Assembly: GCF_013694365.1 (NCBI RefSeq)
Contig: NZ_CP059275.1
Span: 1,488,001-1,552,000 of the forward strand
Source of the DNA: Limosilactobacillus reuteri
Lineage (GTDB): Bacteria; Bacillota; Bacilli; Lactobacillales; Lactobacillaceae
Length of the DNA: 64,000 nt
Direction: 5' to 3'
Below, piece by piece: positions 45,909 to 55,664 of the stretch. Numbering within the stretch: the stretch's first letter is position 1; the number at the start of each line of letters is the position of its first letter. A model generated the notes under the pieces. It saw nothing but the letters and a program-made list of their open reading frames with translations. It searched no databases and was not told where the DNA came from. A program made the position numbers and the translations under genes.

Positions 45909-48005
45909 TTGGAATTAAAGAAACATTTTAAGTTATATAAAAGTGGTAAACTTTGGTGTACTGTAGCAGTTGTTCTTGCGGGGACGATTTTAGGCGTAGG
46001 ATCTGTTCAAGCAGATTCTACGTTAGATAATAGTAATGTTGAAGTTCAACAATCAGTTACTAATACTAGTAATGAAAATGTCATCGACAATACTGAAAGT
46101 ACTAGTAATAGCACAGTTGGTAATGATAATAAGGGAGCAGTTCCTGTTACTCCAGCTGCACAAAGTACCGATACTTCAGAACAAAACATTACTGAAACTG
46201 GGCAATCAAATAGCTTTAAAACAGTCGATAATAAAGTTTATTATTATGGCAATGATGGTAAAGAATATAAGAACCAATTCTATAATAACTGGGGCCACAC
46301 CTACTACTTTGGAGCTGATGGTGCGCGTTATACCAACCAATTCTATACCAATTGGGGTCGGACTTATTATTTTGGAGCTGACGGTGCGCGTTGGGATGAT
46401 AAGTTTATGAATGCATGGGGTAATGTATACTACTTCGGGCAAGACGGTGCACGTTGGGATAATCAATGGATGAATCGTTGGGGCAATAGTTACTACTTTT
46501 TTGGCGATGGAGTACGGGCAACTTCACAAGTTGCCACTATTGGCGATGCAACATATCTTTTTGATGATCAAGGACGGATGCAACGCGATTATTTCTTGAA
46601 CCAAAACGGGAAGCTTTACTACTTTGGAAAAGATGGTAAGCAGTATAAGAACCAATTCTATAATAACTGGGGCCACACCTACTACTTTGGAGCTGATGGT
46701 GCGCGTTATACCAACCAATTCTATACCAATTGGGGCCGGACTTATTATTTTGGAGCTGACGGTGCGCGTTGGGATGATAAGTTTATGAATGCATGGGGTA
46801 ATGTATACTACTTCGGGCAAGACGGTGCACGTTGGGATAATCAATGGATGAATCGTTGGGGCAATAGTTACTACTTTTTTGGCGATGGAGTACGGGCAAC
46901 TTCACAAGTTGCCACTATTGGCGATGCAACATATCTTTTTGATGATCAAGGACGGATGCAACGCGATTATTTCTTGAACCAAAACGGGAAGCTTTACTAC
47001 TTTGGAAAAGATGGTAAGCAGTATAAGAACCAATTCTATAATAACTGGGGCCACACCTACTACTTTGGAGCCGATGGTGTGCGTTATACCAACCAATTCT
47101 ATACTAATTGGGGTCGGACCTATTATTTCGGTAGTGACGGTGCACGTTGGGATAATCAGTGGATGACCAATGGTAAAGGCCAAAAATTTTACTTTACCAA
47201 TGATGGCTCACGAGCAGAATCTAAGTTTTTAGGTATCGATGGAAATACCTATGTCTTTGATGCAAATGGAGTAGCTACTAGCTGGGGAAAAGTTTATTAT
47301 GATGATCCTGCAACTAAGAAAGTAGCTACTGGTTGGCGAACTATTAATGGTAATCGCTACTATTTCTCAGACGGTTATGACGTTCAACGTGACCCAGATG
47401 ACTTATGGGTTTACAATGATCAGCTTTATGGTCAAATGTATACTGGTATTCAATGGGTTGACGGCCATTGTTATGATTTTGGTACTGATGGGATTGCTCG
47501 TGCACTTCCGCAAAATGACGGTTGGAGTTGGCCATTTCCACGGTCTGGTGAAGGTTGGCACTATCAGGGACAGAAATTTGGTTATACCAGCAATATTCGT
47601 AAGAATGGCTTCCATGATGGCCTAGACTTTGGGACTCAAGATCATCCAGGTTCAGAAGTTCATGCAGTTCATGGTGGGCGAGTATTAGATGTAAATACGG
47701 TAAAAGATGATGATGGTAAAGTTCTATGGTGGTTTACAACTGTTTGGGACGGAAAATACTTATATGTTTACCAGGAAGCATTTAGTAACCGTGATAAGAT
47801 CACTGTTAAACCAAACGATATCGTTTATGCCGGTCAAGTAATTGGTTATCGTGACCTTGATCATCTTCACTTAGGAATTAATACTAGTCCAAACTATGGC
47901 ATCGATTTAAAGAATTCCTTTGTTCCAAGTTGGAATGATCCTAGTCAAGCAACAGGCCATGGTGAATGGTTGGATCCACAAACAGTTATCAGAAATCATG
48001 GATAG
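45909..48005 (+). CDS. Secreted KxYKxGKxW protein with M23 metallopeptidase domain
   Basis: The 698-residue protein starts with TTG. The signal KHFKLYKSGKLWC is cleaved near VQA-DS, and the linker ends TETGQSNSF. Repeats fill residues 100-530, including a nearly perfect duplication of 126 residues. The C-terminal domain (about 550-698) has the M23 (lysostaphin-like) zinc motifs: HDGLDFG at about 570 (HxxxD) and HLHLG at about 653 (HxH). It probably cuts peptidoglycan cross-bridges or stem peptides at the cell surface. Last of four tandem genes. Confidence 0.88.
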   Translation: MELKKHFKLYKSGKLWCTVAVVLAGTILGVGSVQADSTLDNSNVEVQQSVTNTSNENVIDNTESTSNSTVGNDNKGAVPVTPAAQSTDTSEQNITETGQSNSFKTVDNKVYYYGNDGKEYKNQFYNNWGHTYYFGADGARYTNQFYTNWGRTYYFGADGARWDDKFMNAWGNVYYFGQDGARWDNQWMNRWGNSYYFFGDGVRATSQVATIGDATYLFDDQGRMQRDYFLNQNGKLYYFGKDGKQYKNQFYNNWGHTYYFGADGARYTNQFYTNWGRTYYFGADGARWDDKFMNAWGNVYYFGQDGARWDNQWMNRWGNSYYFFGDGVRATSQVATIGDATYLFDDQGRMQRDYFLNQNGKLYYFGKDGKQYKNQFYNNWGHTYYFGADGVRYTNQFYTNWGRTYYFGSDGARWDNQWMTNGKGQKFYFTNDGSRAESKFLGIDGNTYVFDANGVATSWGKVYYDDPATKKVATGWRTINGNRYYFSDGYDVQRDPDDLWVYNDQLYGQMYTGIQWVDGHCYDFGTDGIARALPQNDGWSWPFPRSGEGWHYQGQKFGYTSNIRKNGFHDGLDFGTQDHPGSEVHAVHGGRVLDVNTVKDDDGKVLWWFTTVWDGKYLYVYQEAFSNRDKITVKPNDIVYAGQVIGYRDLDHLHLGINTSPNYGIDLKNSFVPSWNDPSQATGHGEWLDPQTVIRNHG
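46271..47026 (+). repeat. 378-bp tandem duplication in the M23 gene
   Basis: 46271-46648 and 46649-47026 are the same length (378 bases, 126 residues) and almost identical; one difference is GGTCGG versus GGCCGG in the second NWGR unit. A partial third copy starts at 47027 with a few coding changes. 378 is three times the 126-base unit used in the sister genes. Confidence 0.92.
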
Positions 48006-48389
48006 ATGAATTTCGACTTTAATGATTCGACGCCGCTCTATCAGCAAATTGCTGACCAGCTTGAAGAGATGATTTTCTCTGGGGGCTTTGATGAAGGTTC
48101 GCAGGTACCGTCAACGACCCAGCTTTCTCAGCAATTGCATATCAATCCTGCGACAGTTCTTAAGGGGATGAATATTTTGGTTAATAAAGACCTCTTAGAA
48201 AAGCGACGTGGACTAGGGATGTTTGTAAAAAAAGGTGCACAACAAAAAATTATGGAACAACGTAAAGAAAGTTTTTATAACGACTATGTAAAGAGTTTGC
48301 TAGTTGAAGCAGGTAAGCTCGGGATTACCAAGCAGCATTTATTAGACTTAATCGAACGAGGTGAGAATGATGGATCAATTAATAGTTAA
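48006..48389 (+). CDS. GntR-family regulator (YtrA-like)
   Basis: The 127-residue protein has a GntR winged helix (LYQQIADQLEEMIFSG; VPSTTQLSQQLHINPATVLKGMNILVNKDLLEKRRGLGMFV) with only a short C-terminal tail. This is the YtrA subfamily that controls adjacent ABC exporters. The final 20 bases equal the first 20 of the ABC gene, so natively the two overlap and are co-translated. Confidence 0.92.
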   Translation: MNFDFNDSTPLYQQIADQLEEMIFSGGFDEGSQVPSTTQLSQQLHINPATVLKGMNILVNKDLLEKRRGLGMFVKKGAQQKIMEQRKESFYNDYVKSLLVEAGKLGITKQHLLDLIERGENDGSINS

Positions 48390-49253
48390 ATGGATCAATT
48401 AATAGTTAAAAATATTGTCAAAAAGTACCGACGCCAAACAGTATTGGATAATATTTCATTTACCCTAGAACCCGCTAAAATTTATGGTCTCCTTGGCCGG
48501 AATGGGGCTGGGAAGACGACTCTTCTTAATATTATGAGCAACCGGATTTTTCCAACGAGCGGGGAAGTAAAAATTGGTAATGAAGACGTTAATAACAATG
48601 ATGACCTCCTCAGCAAGATCTTTTTGATGAGTGAAGTTAATCTTTATCCGCGTCACATGAAGATAAGTCAAACCTTTGACTTGGCCGATGCCGCTTATAA
48701 TAATTTTGACTATGATCTAGCAAACCGTCTCCTAAAGGTTTTTGGCTTGAATGACCGGATGAAAATTACTAACTTATCGACTGGGCAACGGACAGCCTCC
48801 AAGCTGATCGTTGCTTTAGCAGTCAATGCCGATTACGTTTTATTAGATGAACCGATTTTAGGTTTAGATGCTAATCACCGTGATAGCTTCTATAAAGAAT
48901 TAGTTAAGACTTATCAAGAGCGGCCGCGAACCTTCGTCTTATCAACTCACTTAATTGAAGAAATTCAACAATTAGTCGAACATGTTCTAATCATGGATCA
49001 ACACCACATCATTATTAATGAAGATACAGAAAGTTTATTAGCCGAGGCTTATGCAATTAGTGGTCCGGAAAAAATGGTTGATGAGTATACTGCAGGCTTA
49101 AAAATTCTTAAAACGGAGATGATGGGTAATATTAAGACTGCCTACTTACTTGATCGCTTAGATGAACAGCGTGTGATTCCTGATCAAGTTAAGATTGGTC
49201 ATTATGATTTGCAGCATTTATTCATTTACTTAACGAATGGGGGAGAATACTAA
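48390..49253 (+). CDS. ABC transporter ATP-binding protein
   Basis: The 287-residue ATPase has Walker A GLLGRNGAGKTTLLN, a signature NLSTGQRTASKL (a variant of LSGGQ: LSTGQ), Walker B YVLLDEPILGLDA and an H-loop in STHLIEE. Paired with the regulator before it and the membrane protein after it, it forms an exporter of the type induced by cell-wall stress or antimicrobial peptides. Substrate unknown. Confidence 0.92.
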   Translation: MDQLIVKNIVKKYRRQTVLDNISFTLEPAKIYGLLGRNGAGKTTLLNIMSNRIFPTSGEVKIGNEDVNNNDDLLSKIFLMSEVNLYPRHMKISQTFDLADAAYNNFDYDLANRLLKVFGLNDRMKITNLSTGQRTASKLIVALAVNADYVLLDEPILGLDANHRDSFYKELVKTYQERPRTFVLSTHLIEEIQQLVEHVLIMDQHHIIINEDTESLLAEAYAISGPEKMVDEYTAGLKILKTEMMGNIKTAYLLDRLDEQRVIPDQVKIGHYDLQHLFIYLTNGGEY

Positions 49254-49940
49254 ATGGAAAATCAAAAGAGAAACCTTGTTATTTCAACCATGTTTCAACA
49301 AGCAGGTCACGCTACAGGAATTGCCTTAGGTTGGGGGCTGGGAATTGCATTAATAACCTACCTGCTTGGATTAATTATTTCACACAACCTTGAATCTTTT
49401 TTGGTTAGCCTCCAAGCCCTTCCAAGCATTGCTTCATCAATCTTAAGCGTGCTTTTAATGGCGATTTTCCTTGTAACTCCTTATACTGACTTTAAATGGG
49501 CAATTCAAAACGGTATTTCTCGTAAAACACTATGGCAAGGGCGGATTTTATCTCTTTTCCTGATGACATTAGTAGTTTGGTTTATCGCACAACTGGTGGG
49601 CTTAATGAATACACCGTTTGATCTTGTTTCTGCTTGGCATAGTCTTTTATGGTACTTCGGTTTTTCTTTAACGATGATGGCAATTGGTAATGGTTTTGCC
49701 TTATTAAATCGTCGGTGGAAATGGATTGTAGGAATTGGGCTTCCAATGGCGTGCCTAGTTTTATTGATGATGTTAGCTTATTCACTGGTTGGCTTAATTC
49801 CTGCACTTTCTGCTAGTGGTGTCTTTAAATCAATCATAATCTCAAACGTTACTGGTTGGGTAATCTTAGTTATTTACTTAATCATTGTTTATGCTTTAGC
49901 GCGATTCTTTAATAATAAAATTCAATTACGGCGGGATTAA
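49254..49940 (+). CDS. ABC transporter permease subunit
   Basis: The 228-residue protein has six hydrophobic segments (ITYLLGLIISH; ILSVLLMAIFLV; ILSLFLMTLVVWFIAQLVGL and others) and no extracytoplasmic domain. It matches the one-permease plan of YtrA-regulated ABC modules. Ends with a basic tail (NNKIQLRRD). Confidence 0.8.
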   Translation: MENQKRNLVISTMFQQAGHATGIALGWGLGIALITYLLGLIISHNLESFLVSLQALPSIASSILSVLLMAIFLVTPYTDFKWAIQNGISRKTLWQGRILSLFLMTLVVWFIAQLVGLMNTPFDLVSAWHSLLWYFGFSLTMMAIGNGFALLNRRWKWIVGIGLPMACLVLLMMLAYSLVGLIPALSASGVFKSIIISNVTGWVILVIYLIIVYALARFFNNKIQLRRD

Positions 49941-50666
49941 ATGATTGACAAGTTTAAAACAGGAAATCCTATCTGGGTTTACTATAATGATATCGATTCA
50001 GGAGCAAACCTTACCGTCCCGCAATTATTACGCGGATTCATCGGTCAAGAATACCAAATTGAACAAAAACAATTTCCTAATTACCGATACGTAAAAACTG
50101 AAGGTGAAACTAAAGGAACATTTGATATGCAGCAACGAATTGTGCACCTTTTTTATCGGAAACAAAATTGGGGAGAGGTTCAATCGATTGAAATGTATCT
50201 CCACCTCGATGCCCCTACACAGGTATTTGACACAGCTGGTGGAATGCCAGTCGGTGCCCCCCTTCCTGCTGATATTACAGTTAAGTCTTTTCACCGGGTT
50301 GCAACTAAGAATGGTCAGTTTTGGTACGAAATTGGCGCTGACCAATGGATTAAGTATGATCAAATGCACGTTGTTGACAATCCATTCAATCAAGATATCC
50401 GGAAAGAAAAATCAAAACTCATTAATAATTTAACGGTAATTCCCTTGAAGAATGTGCATGCCAAAGTTGATTATCTCCATAATAAGTCAATCAATGTTTA
50501 CGATGCGCCTTATGGAAATAAAGTGGCAGAGATTCCAAACGGCGAAACAATTACCCTAATTGGAAAATTAAACGATAATGATGAGATTACCTGGTACCAA
50601 GTGGGCCGCAAGAAATATATTACTAGCAACTACATTCAAATTGAATATCCGGAAGATGATGAATAA
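49941..50666 (+). CDS. MucBP/SH3-like domain protein without signal peptide
   Basis: The 241-residue protein begins with a MucBP-like strand pattern (GNPIWVYYNDIDSGANL ... GFIGQEYQIEQKQF ... RIVHLFYRKQ). Two SH3-like segments follow (FHRVATKNGQFWYEIGADQWIKY and VYDAPYGNKVAEIPNGETITLIGKL ... WYQVGRKKYITSNYI). No signal peptide or membrane helix is seen, which is odd for domains normally found on the cell surface. Function unknown. Confidence 0.65.
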   Translation: MIDKFKTGNPIWVYYNDIDSGANLTVPQLLRGFIGQEYQIEQKQFPNYRYVKTEGETKGTFDMQQRIVHLFYRKQNWGEVQSIEMYLHLDAPTQVFDTAGGMPVGAPLPADITVKSFHRVATKNGQFWYEIGADQWIKYDQMHVVDNPFNQDIRKEKSKLINNLTVIPLKNVHAKVDYLHNKSINVYDAPYGNKVAEIPNGETITLIGKLNDNDEITWYQVGRKKYITSNYIQIEYPEDDE

Positions 50667-51275
50667 ATGGCAAAAACACGGCACCAACAAATTAGGCACA
50701 ATACGACATTAGCAATCTTTATCGCAATTATTCTCTTACAAGATTTTGTTCCATTTTTTGGCAACATTCCGCTAGGGCCGCTTAGTATTACAACCCTTCA
50801 TGTAACAGTCATTATTGCGGCAATCGTGTTGGGGCCCGTTGATGGCGCGATTATTGGTGGTATTTGGGGGCTTTTGACTTGGGTGCGAGCATTTGTTGCA
50901 CCAAGTAGTCCGCTTGCTCCCTTAGTTTTTGTTAACCCGCTTGTTTCCGTTGTCCCGCGCATTATGATTGGGATTTTAGCTGGCTATACTTTTATCCTTA
51001 TGTGTCGTTTGTTCAAAGTAAAATATATTGCCGCAATAAGTGCTGCGATAGTAGGAGCCCTTACTAATACTGGCTTAGTATTAGGCTTTATTTATCTATT
51101 TTATCGTACTCCAGCAGTTGCGCAAACTTATGGGGTAAATGTTAATCATTTATTAATTGCTTTAGAAACAGTCATGGCGACTAATGGACTTGCAGAATTG
51201 ATATTGGCGATTATTATTGTTCCAATGGTTGCTCTTCCAGTATTGGAGGTCCGCCGTCGTTTGGAAGTAAATTGA
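50667..51275 (+). CDS. ECF transporter S component
   Basis: The 202-residue protein has six membrane segments and the substrate-binding subunit layout of energy-coupling factor transporters (ITTLHVTVIIAAIVLGPVDGAIIGGIWGLLTWV; FVNPLVSVVPRIMIGILAGY). It joins a shared EcfAA'T module elsewhere in the genome to import a vitamin. The pattern resembles pantothenate- or related S components, but the vitamin cannot be fixed from this sequence alone. Confidence 0.82.
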   Translation: MAKTRHQQIRHNTTLAIFIAIILLQDFVPFFGNIPLGPLSITTLHVTVIIAAIVLGPVDGAIIGGIWGLLTWVRAFVAPSSPLAPLVFVNPLVSVVPRIMIGILAGYTFILMCRLFKVKYIAAISAAIVGALTNTGLVLGFIYLFYRTPAVAQTYGVNVNHLLIALETVMATNGLAELILAIIIVPMVALPVLEVRRRLEVN

Positions 51276-53480
51276 ATGCAATGTCAATACTGTCATCAAA
51301 ATCCAGCCACGATTCATCTTCAAATGAATTTTAATGGGCAACGGATTCAAATAGACCTCTGCCAAAATTGTTATCAAAAATTACAAAATCTACAAACAGA
51401 TATGATGAATGGAGGTAACGGAATGAATAATTTCGGTTTTGGAAGCCTCGAAGACTTCATGAACGCAATGAACAATATGCAAAGTCAAGCTGCCGGTGCT
51501 AATGGTCAAAACATGAACGGCCAATCCCAACGACAAGGTGGCGGACGAAATGGAAAAGGAATCCTTGGTCAATATGGGATCAACCTTACTGATCTCGCTC
51601 GCCAAGGTAAAATTGACCCAGTCATCGGGCGCGACAACGAAATTAAACGAGTAATTGAAATTTTAAACCGTCGGACCAAGAATAACCCAGTCTTGATTGG
51701 TGAAGCTGGGGTTGGTAAGACCGCGGTTGTTGAAGGCTTAGCTCAAGCAATCGTTAGTGGCCAAGTTCCTGAAAAGCTTGCTAACAAGGAAATTATCCGG
51801 CTCGATGTTGTTTCCTTAGTTCAAGGAACAGGAATTCGGGGCCAATTTGAAAAACGAATGCAACAATTAATGGAAGAAGTTCGTAAGAATAAAAACATCA
51901 TCCTCTTTATTGACGAAATCCACGAAATCATGGGTGCGGGAAATGCTGAAGGCGGAATGGACGCTGGAAATGTTCTTAAGCCCGCCCTTGCCCGTGGTGA
52001 CTTCCAATTAGTTGGTGCCACTACTCTTAATGAATATCGAAAGATCGAAAAGGATGCAGCTCTTGCACGACGGTTCCAACCAGTTGAAGTTGATGAACCA
52101 TCCGTTGAAGAAACAATCCGCATCTTAAACGGAATCAAAAATCGTTATCAAGATTACCACCATGTTAAATACACAGATGACGCAATTGTAGCAGCTGCTA
52201 AACTTTCTGACCGCTACATTCAAGATCGTTACTTACCTGACAAAGCTATCGACTTACTTGATGAAGCGGGATCAAAGAAGAACTTAACGCTTAAAAATGT
52301 GGATCCAAACGCAATCGAAAATGAAATCCACACAGCTGAAGCACACAAGCAACAAGCAGCTGATAACCAAGACTATGAAAAAGCAGCTTTCTACCGCGAT
52401 CAAGTCGCTAAACTTGAAAAGGCAAAGAAAGAAGCTGAAGAAAACCATACTGAAGATTCTGCAACTGTTACCGTTAAGGATATGCAGAGAATCGTTGAAG
52501 AACGGACAAATATTCCAGTTGGTGACCTGCAAAAGCAAGAAGAAAATCAACTTCGCGACCTTGATAAGAAGCTTGATGAACATGTTATTGGTCAAACCCA
52601 AGCAGTGGATAAGGTTGCCCGTGCCATTCGTCGTAACCGGATTGGTTTGAACAAGTCTGGGCGCCCAATCGGTAGTTTCCTCTTTGTTGGTCCTACTGGT
52701 GTTGGTAAGACCGAAACAGCTAAGCAACTTGCCCTTCAATTATTTGGTTCTAAAGATGCAATGATCCGGTTCGATATGTCCGAATATATGGATAAAACTT
52801 CTACTTCCAAACTTATCGGGGCTGCCCCTGGTTATGTTGGTTACGAAGAAGCCGGACAGCTTACTGAACAAGTACGGCGGCACCCATACAGCTTGATTCT
52901 TCTTGATGAAGTTGAAAAAGCTCATCCAGATGTAATGCACATGTTCTTACAGATTCTCGATGATGGCCGGTTAACTGATTCGCAAGGACGAACAGTTAGT
53001 TTCAAGGACACGATTATTATCATGACGTCGAATGCCGGAACCGGTGATGCTGAGGCTAGTGTTGGTTTTGGTGCTGAATCTAATGGCAGCACCCACTCCA
53101 TCATTGACAAGTTGACAAACTACTTCAAGCCAGAATTCTTAAACCGGTTTGATGACATTGTTCAATTCAATGCCCTCTCTAAAGATGACTTGATGAAGAT
53201 CGTTAACTTAATGATTGATGATGTTAATAACATGCTTGCTGATAAGAACTTGCACATCGAAGTCACTAACAATGTTGAAGAAAAATTAGTTGACATGGGC
53301 TTTGATCCAAAGATGGGTGCTCGTCCTCTTCGCCGGGTAATCCAAGAACAAATCGAAGACCGGATTGCTGATTACGTTCTTGATCACAGTGACGCTCATA
53401 AATTAGTTGCTAAACTTGATGATAATGGGGACATTGTTGTCGAAGAAACTGAAGAAGTACCAACAATTGCTAAAAAATAA
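51276..53480 (+). CDS. clpE: ATP-dependent Clp protease ATP-binding subunit ClpE
   Basis: The 734-residue HSP100 protein has an N-terminal zinc finger (CQYCHQNP ... CQNCYQKL) that distinguishes ClpE from ClpC. A Gly/Asn/Met-rich linker precedes AAA-1 with [13 protein letters not shown] and AAA-2 with [14 protein letters not shown] coiled middle region (about residues 345-400) carries a UVR-like segment. With ClpP it degrades or refolds damaged proteins; CtsR control is usual in relatives but the upstream region is absent here. Confidence 0.95.
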   Translation: MQCQYCHQNPATIHLQMNFNGQRIQIDLCQNCYQKLQNLQTDMMNGGNGMNNFGFGSLEDFMNAMNNMQSQAAGANGQNMNGQSQRQGGGRNGKGILGQYGINLTDLARQGKIDPVIGRDNEIKRVIEILNRRTKNNPVLIGEAGVGKTAVVEGLAQAIVSGQVPEKLANKEIIRLDVVSLVQGTGIRGQFEKRMQQLMEEVRKNKNIILFIDEIHEIMGAGNAEGGMDAGNVLKPALARGDFQLVGATTLNEYRKIEKDAALARRFQPVEVDEPSVEETIRILNGIKNRYQDYHHVKYTDDAIVAAAKLSDRYIQDRYLPDKAIDLLDEAGSKKNLTLKNVDPNAIENEIHTAEAHKQQAADNQDYEKAAFYRDQVAKLEKAKKEAEENHTEDSATVTVKDMQRIVEERTNIPVGDLQKQEENQLRDLDKKLDEHVIGQTQAVDKVARAIRRNRIGLNKSGRPIGSFLFVGPTGVGKTETAKQLALQLFGSKDAMIRFDMSEYMDKTSTSKLIGAAPGYVGYEEAGQLTEQVRRHPYSLILLDEVEKAHPDVMHMFLQILDDGRLTDSQGRTVSFKDTIIIMTSNAGTGDAEASVGFGAESNGSTHSIIDKLTNYFKPEFLNRFDDIVQFNALSKDDLMKIVNLMIDDVNNMLADKNLHIEVTNNVEEKLVDMGFDPKMGARPLRRVIQEQIEDRIADYVLDHSDAHKLVAKLDDNGDIVVEETEEVPTIAKK

Positions 53481-53666
53481 ATGGCAGAAGAAAATTTTGA
53501 GCAATTGTTGGATGACTTGCGAAATAAAAAGATTGATCATTTTGTAATTACCCCTGAGAATTTTCAGCAATTTCAACCAATTTTTCACTCGTATGCGTAT
53601 CGTTCGCAAATTAAAGGCGAAGCGCAGCGAGGCGGTAAAGTTATTTATCAATTAAGAGAGCGATAA
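53481..53666 (+). CDS. Small conserved hypothetical protein
   Basis: The 61-residue soluble, charged protein (EQLLDDLRNKKIDHFVITPENFQ; ending VIYQLRER) lies between clpE and ptsH. No membrane segment or known motif. Compact, balanced composition and placement between two conserved genes support that it is real, but I cannot name a function. Confidence 0.65.
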   Translation: MAEENFEQLLDDLRNKKIDHFVITPENFQQFQPIFHSYAYRSQIKGEAQRGGKVIYQLRER

Positions 53667-53933
53667 ATGGAAAAACGTGAATTTACAATTACTTCTGAAA
53701 CTGGTATTCATGCTCGTCCAGCTACTATTTTGGTACAAGCTGCTTCAAAGTTTTCATCTGACATTACTCTTTCATACGAAGGTAAGAGTGTAAACTTGAA
53801 GTCAATCATGGGTGTAATGTCCCTTGGTGTTGGTCAAAACGCCAAGGTTACTATTACTGCTAATGGTGACGACGAAAAAGAAGCTTTGGACACCGTTGCT
53901 GAAACTATGAAGAAGGAAGGATTGACTGACTAA
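53667..53933 (+). CDS. ptsH: Phosphocarrier protein HPr
   Basis: The 88-residue protein has phosphorylation site H15 in TGIHARPAT and regulatory S46 in [12 protein letters not shown], the site of HPr kinase. It passes phosphate from enzyme I to sugar-specific enzymes II and acts with CcpA in carbon control. Precedes ptsI. Confidence 0.97.
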   Translation: MEKREFTITSETGIHARPATILVQAASKFSSDITLSYEGKSVNLKSIMGVMSLGVGQNAKVTITANGDDEKEALDTVAETMKKEGLTD

Positions 53934-55664
53934 ATGTCTATACTACTAACCGGACTTGCCGCTAGTAGTGGTATTACGATTGCTCCGGCACACCTGTTAG
54001 TAGAGTCAGATCTATCTATAAAAAAACAGCATACAGCTGATGAGAATCATGAGGTCGCCCGGCTTCATGATTCTTTTGCGTTAAGCAAGACCGAACTTCA
54101 GCATTTATCTAAGCGTGCCCATGAGCTGTTAGGTCAACGGGCAGTGACGATTATTGATACCCAAATTGCGATTTTAGACGATCCGACTTTACAAAAGAAG
54201 ATTATTGACCGTATTAATAGCCATCATGATACCGCTGAGTGGGCTGTTAAACGCGTTGAAGATTATTATTTAAGTATTTTTGAGCGCAAGAACGATAATG
54301 AATATTTATATGCGCGGGCAACCGCCTTGCGTGATGTGACCAAACGAGTCTTGAGTCACCTATTGAATGTTCCTTTACCAGACCCAGGACTTTTAGACCA
54401 CCGCGCGATCTTTGTTGCTAATAATATTACGCCTACTGATACCGCTCAATTTGATAAACGATATGTTGCAGGAATTGTTACAACTAACGGGGGGCGGACT
54501 TCTCATTTTACGATTATGAGTAAGACTCTTTCGTTACCAGCTGTCGTTGGTGTCAAGGATGCTACTGCGATCATTCATGATGGCGACTTACTGATTGTTG
54601 ATGGGATTCATGGCAAGGTGATTGTCAATCCAACGAAGGAAGAGGTTGAGCATTACCGTTTGTTAGCCGGTAAATTTATCCAGGAGCAGCAAAAGTGGGG
54701 AGCGTTAAAAGATAAGCAAACTGTGAGTGCTGATGGGCGCCGATTTGAAGTGGGAGCTAATGTCGGAACATTTGCTGACGTTATTGATGCTCAAGAGGAT
54801 GGTGCCGAGGGAATTGGTCTTTTGAGAACAGAATTCCTCTATATGAGTAAGGATGAATTGCCAACAGAAGAGCAACAATTTAATGCTTACAAAAGATTTG
54901 TTTCAGCGATGAACGGACAACGGGTAGTCGCGCGAACGCTTGATATTGGCGGCGATAAAAAGCTGGGGATGGTTGCTCTTCCTCATGAGGACAATCCTTA
55001 CCTAGGTTTTCGTGCCATTAGGATTGGATTGGCACGCCCAGAAATATTACGTCCTCAATTGCGCGCCCTTCTTCGTGCATCCGTTTATGGACGGTTAGCC
55101 ATTATGTTTCCGATGATTGCAACAATTGAAGAGTTCCAAGCGGCACGAGCAATTCTTGACGATGAAAAAGAAAAGCTTGAGCAAGCAGGTATTCAAGTTG
55201 CTAAAAATATTGAAGTTGGCATGATGCTAGAGATTCCAGCAGTTGCAGTTATGGCTGAACATTTTGCAAAATATGTTGATTTTTTCAGCATTGGCAGTAA
55301 TGACCTTATTCAGTACCTATTTGCTGTTGATCGCGGAAATCAGCAAGTAGCATACCTATATCAAGAACTTCACCCAGCAGTTTTACGGATGGTGCGGCAA
55401 GTGATTGAGGCTGCGCATGCTGAAGGCAAGTGGGTCGGAATGTGTGGAGAGATGGCTAATAATCCTTATGCGGTTCCTCTATTAATGGCGATGGGGCTTG
55501 ATGAATTTTCAATGAGCAGTAGTCAGATTTTACGTGTTCGCTCTTTAATTAACCAGTTGAATACGCGCAAATTACAACCATTAGTTCATCGAGCGATTCA
55601 TGCTGAAACTGCCGCGGCGGTCCAAGAATTAGTGGAAAAGTATGTTCCACAGGTAAAACTTTGA
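53934..55664 (+). CDS. ptsI: PEP-protein phosphotransferase (enzyme I)
   Basis: The 576-residue enzyme takes phosphate from phosphoenolpyruvate and gives it to HPr. Active-site His is in GGRTSHFTIMSKTL. The PEP-binding barrel shows EGIGLLRTEFLYM, SIGSNDLIQYL and GMCGEMANN with the proton-donor Cys. Full length. Encoded right after ptsH. Confidence 0.96.
   Translation: MSILLTGLAASSGITIAPAHLLVESDLSIKKQHTADENHEVARLHDSFALSKTELQHLSKRAHELLGQRAVTIIDTQIAILDDPTLQKKIIDRINSHHDTAEWAVKRVEDYYLSIFERKNDNEYLYARATALRDVTKRVLSHLLNVPLPDPGLLDHRAIFVANNITPTDTAQFDKRYVAGIVTTNGGRTSHFTIMSKTLSLPAVVGVKDATAIIHDGDLLIVDGIHGKVIVNPTKEEVEHYRLLAGKFIQEQQKWGALKDKQTVSADGRRFEVGANVGTFADVIDAQEDGAEGIGLLRTEFLYMSKDELPTEEQQFNAYKRFVSAMNGQRVVARTLDIGGDKKLGMVALPHEDNPYLGFRAIRIGLARPEILRPQLRALLRASVYGRLAIMFPMIATIEEFQAARAILDDEKEKLEQAGIQVAKNIEVGMMLEIPAVAVMAEHFAKYVDFFSIGSNDLIQYLFAVDRGNQQVAYLYQELHPAVLRMVRQVIEAAHAEGKWVGMCGEMANNPYAVPLLMAMGLDEFSMSSSQILRVRSLINQLNTRKLQPLVHRAIHAETAAAVQELVEKYVPQVKL

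Noticed and set aside
46206..47183. Three similar minus-strand open frames of 86-106 codons opposite the M23 gene
   Set aside because: They are shadows of the 378-bp duplication. Their similarity to each other comes from the + strand repeat, not from a gene family.
48006..50666. GntR-ABC-permease-MucBP genes considered as a bacteriocin export and immunity locus
   Set aside because: There is no precursor peptide with a double-glycine leader, no peptidase-type ABC exporter and no modification enzyme nearby; a YtrA-type stress exporter explains the genes better.
52284..52739. Minus-strand open frame of 151 codons within clpE
   Set aside because: It lies opposite the ClpE coiled middle region, where lysine- and glutamate-rich codons leave the antisense frame open; the ClpE frame is continuous and well conserved.
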